Below are positions 24,195-34,523 of a stretch of DNA of 64,000 nt, piece after piece. The stretch's first letter is position 1. The number at the start of each line of letters is the position of its first letter. Position numbers and translations under genes: made by a program. The notes under the pieces are model-generated. The model saw nothing but the letters and a program-made list of their open reading frames with translations, was not told the origin of the DNA and made no database searches. Origin of the DNA: Rhizoclosmatium globosum (lineage: Eukaryota > Chytridiomycota > Chytridiomycetes > Chytridiales > Chytriomycetaceae). The stretch covers positions 184,197-248,196 of the forward strand of contig MCGO01000064.1 in NCBI GenBank assembly GCA_002104985.1, given 5' to 3'.

Positions 24195-25598
24195 TCAGTT
24201 CGTCTTCTTAGACAACTGCGGAATGAATTGAATTCCAAAGAGCGCCAGCAAAAGTCCCCACAACCATTCGAACCACGTTAATTCCTTGCGAAGGGCAAAG
24301 TTTCCACCAGCAAGTGCCATCAACCAATCACAAGCATTTTCCAGTCCTCGTTCCTCCCTAATTCGAACTCCCAACTCCTTTGCAACAGCCATCACTTTTG
24401 GTTCCTCTGCGTTTTTAATCAACACAGCAAGTTGTTTGCCAGTGAGGCGACAGAATGATCCAGCATTGATACCAGCATTAGCTTTTGCGATATATGCTGC
24501 CCATATCAGTTGGTCGCAACAAAATGAGCAAATTACAGCAGGTTTTCCTGAACGTGCAGCTTCGGCTGTTGTTCCTGCCCCGCCATGATGAACAATAACA
24601 GAACATTGTGGGAATAGTATGTTATGTGGCTCACTCGCAACCACAAGAACGCGTTTAGAATTCTCCCACTTTTTCTGTAACATTTCCCCTGACGCATTCG
24701 TTACTTGGGAATTGTCCATGTTTCGTGCAAAAACAATAAAGCGCATTGTCGGATCTGAATGGTCTACAAGCTCGTCAATGAATGCAGGGTAATCTGTACA
24801 CAAGTCTGCTGGGAGACTTCCGAACCCAACGTAAACTGGAGCATTGCCATGTTGCAAAAAAGCAGCGGTTTTTGACGACAGAGCGTTACCACCCAATCGA
24901 TTCTCGTAAAAGACGCTCCCTCCGACAAGAATATCGTCTGGCCAGTCAGTCGGTCTAGGCGTGATATTGTACGAGCACGCAAAATAATGTGGCAGACTGA
25001 GTTGTGGTTTAAACACTGCCTTCGTAGCGTCAAAGTCACAAATGTCACTGAAGTCCAGTTCCTTGACGTATTTAATCAGAGGCCCGTGTAACGCGAAGTG
25101 TGCAAGCATTTGAAACAATCGAATGGAGAGACCGAATGGCAAGATAACGGGAAAGAGCTGACAAGGAATCTGGGACGATGGAACAAGGTCCAAAAAGAGG
25201 TGGATTCCACAAAATGGCACACCTGATATCTGATACATCATTGGTGCCAGAAAAGTGAATGCAGGCCCACAGGCAACGAGGGTAACCTCCTTGTCGTTTT
25301 TGAGGTAGCGAAGAACTTGCAATACAGTCTGGCCAACTCTTTCCTTGTTGTAAAAGTCCTCCATGAGTATCTTCATATTTCCAGTGATAATCGCTTTGGC
25401 TACAAGGCTTTCACTCATGTCTTTGGTGAAGTTTCCTGGTAGATTTACAAACTGGATGCCTTCGCTTTCAATCCATGGTCGGAAAAGGCCTTGTGCTAGG
25501 ATGACAGAGGGAGTTCCACGGCGAATGAGTTCTTTAGCGATAGCAACAAAGGGCTGGACGTCTCCCCGAGATCCCAGAGCGACGAATGCGACCTTCAT
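24195..25598 (-). CDS. UDP-glycosyltransferase (GT1, sterol-glucosyltransferase type), copy 1
   Basis: This is an intact 467-residue single-exon protein. The N-terminal MKVAFVALGSRGDVQPFVAIAKEL is the GT28/GT1 acceptor-domain start. The C-terminal domain has VYVGFGSLPAD, VASEPHNILFPQCSVIVHHGGAGTT (the nucleotide-sugar binding motif) and a conserved DQLIWAAY region. A hydrophobic segment near the C-terminus (LTWFEWLWGLLLALFGIQF) suggests membrane association. The family glucosylates sterols or other lipophilic acceptors with UDP-sugars; the acceptor is unknown. It is the downstream member of a tandem pair and lies 41 bp upstream of the GST-fragment start. Confidence 0.88.
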   Translation of the reverse strand: MKVAFVALGSRGDVQPFVAIAKELIRRGTPSVILAQGLFRPWIESEGIQFVNLPGNFTKDMSESLVAKAIITGNMKILMEDFYNKERVGQTVLQVLRYLKNDKEVTLVACGPAFTFLAPMMYQISGVPFCGIHLFLDLVPSSQIPCQLFPVILPFGLSIRLFQMLAHFALHGPLIKYVKELDFSDICDFDATKAVFKPQLSLPHYFACSYNITPRPTDWPDDILVGGSVFYENRLGGNALSSKTAAFLQHGNAPVYVGFGSLPADLCTDYPAFIDELVDHSDPTMRFIVFARNMDNSQVTNASGEMLQKKWENSKRVLVVASEPHNILFPQCSVIVHHGGAGTTAEAARSGKPAVICSFCCDQLIWAAYIAKANAGINAGSFCRLTGKQLAVLIKNAEEPKVMAVAKELGVRIREERGLENACDWLMALAGGNFALRKELTWFEWLWGLLLALFGIQFIPQLSKKTN

Positions 25599-25718
25599 TT
25601 GAGCAAGTTTTTAATAAGGGCTGGAGGAAAGATAATGCCAAGAAAATGCGACATTCAAAAACTGTGGAGATCGAAAAATGACAATGGTGATCGGTGAAAA
25701 AACAACAAACGCTTTTGC

Positions 25719-26090
25719 TATTTGGGTGTGTCTTGGCAGGAAACACACCTCAGTGCACAAAATAGGAAAGTGAGATAAAACTATTCAAAGTTCACCTAAA
25801 ACAATCCCAAAATGATTGTAAGTTGGGTGCTCGAACTGCCACGAAAGCCACCTTTTTCCGATCACCCCAACGAAGTCATTTTTTCATCCAAAAATGCACA
25901 CATTCTGTAGGTATTCATGTTATCAAGCTCATATACGGTTGGTATTACGATTGAAATATTAAAATGCGTTTTAATGGTGTTTCCGGCCCCTTGTCATGCC
26001 ACACACCTCACTTAGATACATTTGCGTCAAAATATCTGTTTTCTTTGTCAGTGTTCTGAGGGTGTGTTTCTAGTCAAGACATCCCAAATA
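25719..26090. repeat. Imperfect 35-bp inverted repeats bounding about 370 bp
   Basis: The left arm 25719-25753 starts TATTTGGGTGTGTCTTGG and continues to AAACACACCTCAG. The reverse complement of 26056-26090 starts TATTTGGGATGTCTTGAC and continues to AAACACACCCTCAG. About 30 of 36 aligned positions agree with two one-base gaps. The interior has no coding frame. It fits a MITE-like element or a large hairpin in the spacer between the two glycosyltransferase genes. No target duplication is evident. Confidence 0.5.
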
Positions 26091-26105
26091 CGCCATTCTT
26101 TTCCC

Positions 26106-27503
26106 TCATTCCACCCTTTTAGAAACGAAAAAGAATGCTATAAAAGTAACCCACAGTGAAACCAACCACTCAAACCAACTCATTTCCTTCCTCAACGCGA
26201 ACCCACCATCCGCAAGTCCAACCAACCAATCACAAACATTCTCCAACCCTTTCTCCCTTCTAACATCAACCCCCAACCTCCTCGCCCTCTCCCCAACCCC
26301 CACCCCTTGCACATCCCTAATCACCTCCGCAAGCTTCTCCCCACTCAACTCCCGAAAATACCCCACAAAAACACCAACCCCACGTTCCACAACAACCCTC
26401 GCCCACAAAGTCTGATCAAACCCAAACGGACAAACAACCTGCACCTTCCCCGCCCGTGCAGCTTCCGCCGTCGTCCCCGCCCCACCATGATGCACAATAA
26501 CCTTACACCGTGGAAACAACACGTGATGCGGCTCACTCCCAACAACCAACACCCTCTTTGTCCCGTCCCACTGCGCGTGTAAAGATTTCCCCGATTCAGT
26601 TAATATATCGCGTGAATTCGACATGTTCCGAGAAAACACGATAAACCGCGTATCAGCGGGAGAGTGCTTGATAACGTCGTTGATAAAGGCTGGGTAATTT
26701 GTGGAAAGGTCTGCAGGCATGCTTCCGAACCCGATGTATACTGGTTCCGAGCCGTTGTCTAGAAAGGATTGGGTTCTCGGGGAGAGTGTGTCTGTTGTTG
26801 CCCTGTTTTTGAAGAGGATGCTTCCGCCGCCGGGGATGTCGGAGGGCCAGTCTGTTGGACGGGGGAGGATGTTGTGAGAGAAGGAGTAGTATTTTGGGAA
26901 GGATTTTAGGGGTGGTGGATTTGGATTCTTTGGTTGGGTTAGGGTGTAGTGGGAGAAATCGAGGGTTTGGAAGTGGGTTGTGATTGGTTTGACGACGATA
27001 GGGTTCATGATTACGGATTGAATGCGGTGGGAGAGGCCGAAGGGGAGGTTTACGGGGATCATGAGGGATGGGATTTGAGATGTTGGTTGACCCGTTGGTA
27101 TTAAATGAACGGTACAAGTTGGAACATTGGAGTAATGGTAAATATAAGGTGAAATGAATCCGAGAGAGGTGGCAGTTACGATCAGCGAGATGGACTTGTC
27201 TGCTTGGACTGTGTCAAGGATGTGAAACAGGGTTTTGCCAATACGATGCTTATCGTAGAACAAGGGCATGAAAGGCCGCATGTCACCACTCAAAATCGCT
27301 TTGATCATTTCAGGCTGGCTCACATCATGAGACAAGTCGCCAGGAATGAGAGAGAACTCAATTCCTTCACTTTCAATCCAATTCTGGAAAGGCTTCTGCG
27401 CAAACATTAACGCTGGTATGCCGCGATCAATTAACTCTTTGGCCATAGCAACGTACGGTTGGACGTCCCCGCGAGATCCAAAGACAAGGAATGCCACTTT
27501 CAT
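26106..27503 (-). CDS. UDP-glycosyltransferase (GT1, sterol-glucosyltransferase type), copy 2
   Basis: This is a 465-residue protein read from the Met at 27503, which gives the same start as copy 1 (MKVAFLVFGSRGDVQPYVAMAKEL); 70 extra in-frame codons upstream overlap the end of the PLP gene and are not expected to be translated. It has VYIGFGSMPADL, VGSEPHHVLFPRCKVIVHHGGAGTT and the same C-terminal hydrophobic segment (MSWFEWLVSLWVTFIAFFF). It is roughly half identical to copy 1 by eye. The C-terminal 450 bp is strikingly C-rich on the plus strand, unlike copy 1. Confidence 0.87.
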   Translation of the reverse strand: MKVAFLVFGSRGDVQPYVAMAKELIDRGIPALMFAQKPFQNWIESEGIEFSLIPGDLSHDVSQPEMIKAILSGDMRPFMPLFYDKHRIGKTLFHILDTVQADKSISLIVTATSLGFISPYIYHYSNVPTCTVHLIPTGQPTSQIPSLMIPVNLPFGLSHRIQSVIMNPIVVKPITTHFQTLDFSHYTLTQPKNPNPPPLKSFPKYYSFSHNILPRPTDWPSDIPGGGSILFKNRATTDTLSPRTQSFLDNGSEPVYIGFGSMPADLSTNYPAFINDVIKHSPADTRFIVFSRNMSNSRDILTESGKSLHAQWDGTKRVLVVGSEPHHVLFPRCKVIVHHGGAGTTAEAARAGKVQVVCPFGFDQTLWARVVVERGVGVFVGYFRELSGEKLAEVIRDVQGVGVGERARRLGVDVRREKGLENVCDWLVGLADGGFALRKEMSWFEWLVSLWVTFIAFFFVSKRVE

Positions 27504-27627
27504 TTGAAGTTTTGCCACAGAGATCGGGAGATTCATCCACCACGTATTTATCACTGACGATCCAAACAGAACAAATTTATGTATGAAATAAGGAAAAATG
27601 AATAAAAACGTACAATAAAAACAACGT

Positions 27628-29422
27628 CTACAACTTGGCACCCACACCAGCACCAACGCCATAAATAACATCCAAAGCTCCTTCAATCGCCTCAACAACC
27701 TTCCCAACATCACACCCCGGCGCGAAACTCAGCCTCGTCAATTCAACACCCCCAACCAACTGCTTCGCCTTATCCTCCTCCTTAATCGCACCCTGCGTAC
27801 TCGTCGCAGGAACAGTCGCATACACAACCCCATTATCCTGCCCGAAACTCACACACGGCTTGAAAAGCCCTTTATGTTCCGTCAACAAGTCCACGAACCG
27901 CTGTGCAAGGTCTCGGTTCACGTGCGCCGGCGCGTGTGGGAGCGGTGGGAGGTTGAATGAGAATGTGGAGGTTGTGTATCCTTGTGCGGCTTGTTCCGGG
28001 GTAACGAAGGCGAGGTCCATTTTGTGGGATGTTCGGCGGTGGATGGAGGCGACGAGTGCGGTTCCGACGGATGCGGCTACGGTGTATGCTTTTAGGCAGC
28101 GGGTTTCGACGCCAATGTGGTTTGAGGTGAGGCGGTAGAGTTGGTCGCGTTTTGCGGTTGTGTCGAGGAGGGATCCGATTTCGCGGATTTTGGAGAGGAG
28201 GGCGCGGGAGGGGGAGGAGGTTGAGTTTGCGACGAGGGTTCCGGCTGTTGTGTGGCCTCTGCTGACGCTTTTGGACATGGAGATGAAGACCATTGTTGTG
28301 AGGTTTGGAGCGACGGCGGTGATTTTTTGGAGGACTTGGGAGGCGGGGGCGAAAGTTGTGTCGACGAGGAGGAGGACTTGCTTTTTGGTAGTTTTGGCGT
28401 AGGTTTCGAGGTGGCGGGCGAGGACAGCCATGTCTGGGACTTTCATGTCAGGGTTTGTGGGAATTTCGACAAAGAGGACTGTGGTTGGGGTCTTTGCGGT
28501 TTTAGCGAGTTTGTCGAGGGATGTTTTGATGGCGATTTGAATGTCGTTCTTGCCAGTAATGTCATAAGTTGACTTCGTAAATTTGGTTGGTGAACGGGCA
28601 GCAAAAATGTCAGTAAGTTGAGACGATCCACCGTCTGAATGAGCATTAGTTTTAATAAATTGAAGATTACAGATACGTACATGCAGTGGATGCCATCAGA
28701 ATATCAGCTCCTCCAGTGGTCAAAAGTGCAAGCCAAGTCGCGCAAATGGCAGGAAGTCCAGCAGTAAAGACGACAGGATTAGCAGTTGGGTCTGCAGTGG
28801 TTCCGGACATTGTCTGCAAGTGAGCGTAAAACTCGGCAAGAGCAGCAGGAGTTGATGATTCGGTGTCAGCGGTAACCTTGACTCCAGCCCACTATTGAAT
28901 TAATTCAGTTAGTACACGCGTTCTCCCCTCTCTCACACTTATGATTCCACTCTTTCCGTATCATCGAAATCTTAAAATCACTTCGCATAACCTCTTTTAC
29001 GCGTCCTTCAAATTCCTTCAACTGTATTGTCGACTACGTCGAGCCCCTCGATTCCATCAGATAACTCGCTCCACTCGCTTTAACAGATAGTTACAAGAAG
29101 ATATTACCTCTTGCAATCGTCTCTCACAGACAGGAGTAGTAAGGGGAGTACTCAATCGCTTACGAATGACCAAGACATCATCGCTCTTGATTTTATCCTT
29201 GTTGAGAATATAGAGAGTAGACTGAGCCACGACAGCATCAGCAAACTGAACGGCTTCAAACGAGTCTCTGAAAGCTACGACCACTTTTCCCTTCTCTTGC
29301 TGTTTCGGAGCACCAGACACAACAGTCAAATCCGCGCCAAGGAGGGCCAGTGTTTTGACATGGGCAGCCGAGAAAGGGGCCTTTGTCCCTTGCTGAACAT
29401 AGAGCACGACTAATAAGGATTG
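27628..29422 (-). CDS. PLP-dependent Cys/Met-metabolism-type enzyme, 5' truncated
   Basis: The exons encode a fold-type I PLP enzyme of the trans-sulfuration family. Recognisable parts are a GGADILMASTA segment, VEIPTNPDMKVPDMAVLA, LLLVDTTFAPASQVL (with the PLP-contacting Asp) and the Schiff-base Lys region FISMSKSVSRGHTTAGTLV. The C-terminal domain ends in VGAKL. Introns are present near 28640-28685 and 28890-29100. The reading frame runs into the insertion edge at about 29420 with no Met, so the natural N-terminus is missing. The substrate is not predictable. It ends 124 bp before the start of glycosyltransferase copy 2. Confidence 0.7.
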
Positions 29423-30589
29423 GTGGTGGAATTGCCCAATGTTGTTTAATCGATCCTATCAAATTCCAGAGCTGAGATCGAAGGGGATGATCGGCGTTCA
29501 AGTAAATAGGATGCGGATCGTATACTTGACTCGGGTATTTGACTGTTTGGATCCAGACGGGTAGTTTTCTTGGACTTGCCGTGAGGTTTTGTACGATGGA
29601 ATACGCTCTATAAGAGTACCAGAAAGCTCGCCGTCGTTCTTCCTTTTCTCGAACGGAGAGATGGAGGAGCCAGGGAGAGTCGTCTGGGTCAATATTCATT
29701 CGCATCTCTATTGCAAGCTCCATGCTTTTAAGAGCGAAAGTTTCTTCAAGATGCCGACTCTGGTCCCCAACCTCTGAAAAATATAAACAACATTAATGAT
29801 GATTCGCCGTTGACGGAATTCAGATACCTGAAGCAAATCGGCAGAGTAGGGTATATGTCATTAGAAGGTCAAGTGATGGTGTCAAGTCGATACAATTCAA
29901 AGCTTTCCGAGCTCGCTTGAAATAACTTGTAGCCAAATCCATTTTTCGGCCTTTCACTCGAATGAAAGACCAAGCACATATTATCAGACTATAGATTTTT
30001 TGAGTGTTTCAGCGAGAAAGTTAAGTTATCTGTACCGTAAGCTAGCGGGTTTATAGAAGTAGTTATTCAGCAGATTTTCAGCATCGAATCCATTTGCACG
30101 AGGGAATATTGTGCCAAAGTTTGTCAAGTAGTTGTACACCAGCATCCAATCATCAACTGTAGGTATAAGATCTGGATCTTCAACATCCCTAAACTCATAC
30201 TGAGAAAGCGGAACCTCCATAACATTCATGAATAGCTGCAGGGTAGGTCGAACGCAATTGTAAGTGTTTGCCTCCTTATCAACTAAATTGGTAACATTTG
30301 TGGCTGGATGAACTTCGTCAACCGTATCGCCTTTCACATAGACACAAGATACATCTAAGCGTAAGCATCGTTCGCACGGGGATCCATCTGTACCAGGATT
30401 GCACTTGATGTGGCCGTTGTGGCAGCGGACACAAGCTTTCCAGCGGTGGACGGTGGGTGCGGGTTCTTCAAACTTGCAGTCTTTGGACATACGGAAGCAG
30501 CGTTCACATGAACTTGGCAGGGTTTCGGACGGGATGCATTTCCGACGCACCTTTTGGCACGAGAGGCACACTCGAACGGCCTTGGGCAT
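29423..30589 (-). pseudogene. Zn2Cys6 transcription factor, N-terminal half, truncated by an insertion
   Basis: The first exon encodes two Zn2Cys6-type clusters in tandem: CLSCQKVRRKC followed by CERCFRMSKDC, then CVRCHNGHIKC followed by CERCLRLDVSC. After short introns near 29995-30038 and 29780-29830, the middle homology region follows (KGRKMDLATSYFKRARKALN, FALKSMELAIEMRM, EKEERRRAFWYSYR). It would bind DNA as a nuclear regulator. The sensible sequence stops at WAIPP at 29423-29429, exactly at the 7-bp repeat shared with 23976-23982; beyond it the frame reads junk until a stop at 29256. The matching C-terminal half is at 23140-23982. Confidence 0.72.
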
Positions 30590-31126
30590 GTGTTATTTGG
30601 ATGATTTTATTGACACTACTTCGGTAAGAAAAATGCTTAATGTGACGTTAACCAATTGTGAATAAATGACGATAAAGAAATAACATGGAATGTTTGCTGA
30701 GAATGATGGAGAGAGAATTCCTGCAACCATTCTGATAATCCTTACTAATCTTCTACTAAACCAACTGAAAACTGATAAGTTCCAAACATAGAAACGAGCA
30801 AGATCAGTTGCACCCAATATGAAAAGATTCAAAAGAATGACGATGGCGGTAATCCCAACAGCTAAAGAGATGAATCATTTCCAACAGAGTCGATGCCATC
30901 CAAATACACAAGTTTACAAGACGGAATAAATATCACAATAATAAATGTTTACAACCAGCCACTGCCGATCTTTCTGCAGTGAGGTGTGGCGAAGTCACCG
31001 GGATTTCAAGGTCGAACACTGAAACTTGGCCACTGCAACTTCCTTCATAAACGCAGCTCAGAGACCAAAAGATTATTCAACTTAATTGAACGCCCCCTCT
31101 TGCTGCTAAATTCATCGAATTCATCA
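30590..31126. promoter_or_regulatory. Divergent intergenic region between the transcription factor and the RNA repair gene
   Basis: This is 537 bp between two divergent start codons. It is AT-rich and has no convincing gene; a 79-codon minus-strand frame at 30593-30832 is hydrophobic but has no support. It must contain both promoters. No clear TATA box or operator stood out. Confidence 0.4.
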
Positions 31127-33997
31127 ATGTCAGAATACGCCACAAAAAGAGGAACATTCACCCTCCTCCATCCCTCCTTCAACATCCAAATCCCACACTC
31201 AGTCATCCCTGAACACTTCCAAAGTAATCAGACGAAACGAGATGGAACTGGGCCCAGGCATTGTACAATCGTGACCCCAAAGTCTGAGTCAACTGTTACT
31301 GACGAGGTGAAGAAGTTGCTTCCAGAGCGGGTTGAGCCTGTTGTGTTGGGACTTGGACGGGCGGGAGCTGCGTGGTTCCTTGTTGTCAGTTGCGTTGATG
31401 TTCAGGTTGCGAGGGTGAAAGCGGGGCTTGGCTGGAAGGACTTGCATGTTACCGTTGCGTTTGAAGGGTCGGATTCACATGATGTTTATAAGGGGCCTAT
31501 GGCGGTTGTGACTGGGAGTGGAGTTGATGGGATTGTTGTGGATTGGGATGCAGTGTATAATGAGGTTGTACGCACTTGGAGGACTTTGAGTGGTGTTGAG
31601 AGTGTGAGGGCGAATATCGTCAGGTTTTGTGAGGACGCTTGTGGACTTGCTTTGAAGACGCATTCAGGGGAAGGACGGTGGCTTTTGTTTAGGGCGATGG
31701 TGTATTCGCAGAGTGGACGCTGGGCAGAGGCTTTCCAGGATTCGTGGGAGGTTGTCAAGAATGAGGAAGGGTTAGAGGCGTTGGCTCGATGTGGTGAGGC
31801 AGCCTTTAAAATTGGAGAGTTGGGCGTTGCATTGAGGGTGTGCTGGAAAGCGTGGATCAAGGCGGAGAAGGAAGCGAAAAGTGCAGTCAAGGATCGCGTA
31901 TGGGGAATACTCAAGAAACTTTGGAAGAAGGGAGTCGTAAACGTGGAAGCTGTTGACGATGACTGCTTGTATAAGATCAAGCTCACTGAGGACGAACTGA
32001 AAGTCTATCGCGAAGCAAGAATCGGACTTGTTGAGGAATCCGCGTTCGTGGAACAATGTAATGCTGTAATCGCGAAACCGAAACTCCTCCTGGAAAACGG
32101 ACACAGACTACCACGTCGTTTCTCATGGGTGATTCCACTCCTCCTCGCAGGAATGTCTACCCCAAAGTGCTCCGCCGACATTGGCGCTTTGAAACAACTC
32201 GGAATTCGGACCGTAATTACGCTCACAGAAGAAGAACCTCTTCCCCGTGAATGGTTCACTGAACATGGACTTGAAAACCTCTTTTGGCCAATTACAAACT
32301 ATTACCCTGTCTCTATCGCGCACGCGGATAAATTCAACCAGATATTGTTGAAGCATATGCATGAAAAGAATGGTGGAGTGCTTGTTCATTGTGGAGGTGG
32401 GATTGGAAGGGCAGGATCATTGTTGGCTACGTATTTGATTCGGTATGGGCTAAGGGCTCCGCCAAGTATCTGTTCGCGGTGTGAGATGCAGATGCCAATT
32501 TATTGCGAAGATTGGGAATGCGCGTTTGGGACAGGACCAAGCATGTCTGCTGCAGATGCGATTTCGTTGTTAAGAGCTATTCGACCCGCTAGTATTGGTA
32601 CGTTTTAATTGTGTTGTAGCCTTGAAGCTAATTTTTTCCATAATATAGAAACGAATCATCAAGAACAATTCCTATCCGACTTTGCATCAGCCCTCTTCAA
32701 GCGATCCGGCAACCAAACGCGCATCTACAGCCCCATCGACAAAGAAACCATGAACCCAACTCCGGGAGAAATCAAATGCCAAGGACAGCGCACACCGTCG
32801 CCACAAGTAATTGTCATGTGTGGTCTTCCAGGTTCAGGAAAGAGTTGGTTCTCCGAGACTCTCACTCGAGAATCCAAGAAATGGGTGGCTGTATCTCAAG
32901 ACGAAATCGGGAGCCGCGATGCATGTGAACGGATGGTTGGGGTTCTCGGGAAAGACCTTGGTAACAAAAGTGTGCTTATTGATCGAGTGAACCCGACTGT
33001 TGCGGAGCGGGCTGAGTGGATCAAGATGTTGGGAGGGTCTAGTAAGGCTGTTGTTGTTTATTTCGACGCTGGGAAGGATGTTTGCATTGAACGGGCGGCG
33101 TGGAGGCTTGATCATCCAACTGTTAGGGCGAATGCGGCAAAGAATGTGGTTTCAAGCTTTGCGGATCGGTTCGAAGCTCCTACTTTAGCCACTGAATCCA
33201 AGCATTTCCAGGCTGTGTACACTGTCTCCTCATTCTCTGACTCCATCGCTCTATTGGCACACTTTGGAATCAAGATCGATACAGAGTCTACACCGACTGG
33301 GTTCGTAAAGTACCCTCGCACGCGACACTTGTTTGACTTTGGATCTGCTTCACGAGACGATTTGTTCCTCAACGACGATTTGTCGCGGTATCTTGAGGAT
33401 CCAAGTGTTCGGATTACGGTTGAAGAGAAAATCGATGGTGCGAATGTCGGGTTCAGGTTGGATGTGGATGGGAACATTGTTGCACAGAACCGGACGCATG
33501 TTGTGACGAGTTCGAGTCACGCGCAGTTTCAAGGCCTTGGGGCGTGGATTTTCCGACACCGTGAAGTGCTTGAACGGGTTCTTGGGGGTGATGGAGAGGG
33601 GAAGGGGAGGATTCTGTTTGGGGAGTGGATGGTTGCGAGGCATAGTGTTTCGTATGACGCTCTACCGGATGTGTTTGTTGCGTTTGATTTGTATGATATT
33701 GCGAGTGGACGTTTTTTGAGTCGGGAGAGGTTTTGGAGGGAGGTTGAAGGGAGTGGGGTTTGTGTTGTTCCAAGGGTTGAGTATTCGGGGCTTGGAAAGG
33801 GGGATTTGGGGAGGTTGATTGAAGGGCGGAGTATGTTTAGTACAAAGGAGAGGAGGGAAGGGGTTGTTGTTCGAGTGGATCGAGGGGATTGGTTGGAGGC
33901 GAAGGGAAAGGTTGTACGCGCAGACTTTATTTGTGGAAATGAGCATTGGAGTAAGGGTATTATTGAGAAGAATAAGGTTGTATCTATGTACGAATAA
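31127..33997 (+). CDS. Multidomain RNA repair protein: 2H phosphoesterase - helical - DSP phosphatase - P-loop kinase - RNA ligase
   Basis: Two exons (31127-32597 and 32649-33997, 51-nt intron) give exactly 939 residues. A 2H phosphoesterase is shown by HCTIVT (His45) and HVTVAF (His107). A helical, TPR-like stretch covers about 165-300. A DSP/PTP domain has VHCGGGIGRAG (Cys422, Arg428). A polynucleotide kinase has the P-loop GLPGSGKS (549-556) and VSQDEIG. An Rnl2-type RNA ligase has EEKIDGANVGFR (nucleotidyl-acceptor Lys751), LFGEWM, FVAFDLYD, EGVVVR (894-899) and KVVRADF (911-917). All catalytic motifs are intact. Together they could open 2',3'-cyclic phosphate, remove a phosphate, phosphorylate the 5' end and seal broken RNA. 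The domains match the 'Swiss army knife' RNA repair families that I recall from comparative genomics. The Met at 30986 is in frame but less likely. Confidence 0.88.
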
Positions 33998-34114
33998 ATC
34001 TTTTGGTCGTCATCCAGAAAACGTTTTTTTGTGAGCCCAAGTCCCCCAAACACTCATCAGGTATTTTCATTTTGTTTTCAGTTTTATTTATAATGAAGCT
34101 TCTTCTTTTGTAGT

Positions 34115-34420
34115 TTAACTGTTCAAACAGTTGCAAGCAACCGTGATGTTGTTGTCAAGGCTTCTGATCAAGTTGTGTTTTGATTCTTGTGGTATTCGGG
34201 AGACTGAATATAAGGAAGTGGGGAGAGTATTGGCGTATGATTGCAGAGATTTGGAGTTACTTTTCAAGTAGACTGTGCAAATTGAGAATGCGTCCATGAA
34301 GGTCACAAAATATGAAGGTTTATTGCCGGTTAAGGAGGAAATTGGAAAGGCTGTGGAATTATTGTATCCTGAGCTCTCCGATGAAGTTGCAGAAGACGGT
34401 CTTCCTCCTTATGTTTGATT
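34115..34420 (+). pseudogene. Coding relic, unknown protein
   Basis: About 90 codons read sensibly on the plus strand (for example GIRETEYKEVGRVLAYD and VTKYEGLLPVKEEIGKAVELLYPEL) and end at a TGA near 34418. They are interrupted by an in-frame TAG near 34269 and need a one-base shift at a T-run near 34186. There is no start codon or family recognition. It could be the last exons of an unannotated gene or a decayed fragment. It fills part of the 526-bp gap between the RNA repair gene and the HAD gene. Confidence 0.3.
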
Positions 34421-34523
34421 CTGCAAACTCTTACTGTGTTTGAGTAACTACTTTTTTTTGTTTACAATTACATCTCTGTTATTCTTTAGTTTGTTTTTTC
34501 TTTGAAATCAGAGTTCTTTGAAT

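Larger units (their letters stand above)
23976..29429. other. Inserted 5.45-kb segment splitting a transcription factor gene, with a 7-bp direct repeat at its ends
   Basis: The segment is bounded by GTGGTGG at 23976-23982 and 29423-29429. It holds, all on the minus strand, a PLP-enzyme gene lacking its 5' end, two complete UDP-glycosyltransferase genes, and a GST gene lacking its 3' end. Removing the segment plus one repeat copy joins the two transcription factor halves in frame. Its ends cut through genes, no terminal inverted repeats are seen and no transposase is encoded. A captured genomic fragment or an assembly chimera at a short homology are both possible. Confidence 0.65.

Noticed and set aside
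25719..26090. Possible promoter-only explanation of the inverted repeat
   Set aside because: Both flanking genes run in the same direction, so a shared divergent promoter does not explain two 35-bp arms; kept as a MITE-like candidate.
30593..30832. 79-codon hydrophobic minus-strand frame upstream of the Zn2Cys6 gene
   Set aside because: AT-rich sequence with chance hydrophobicity, no splice or family support.
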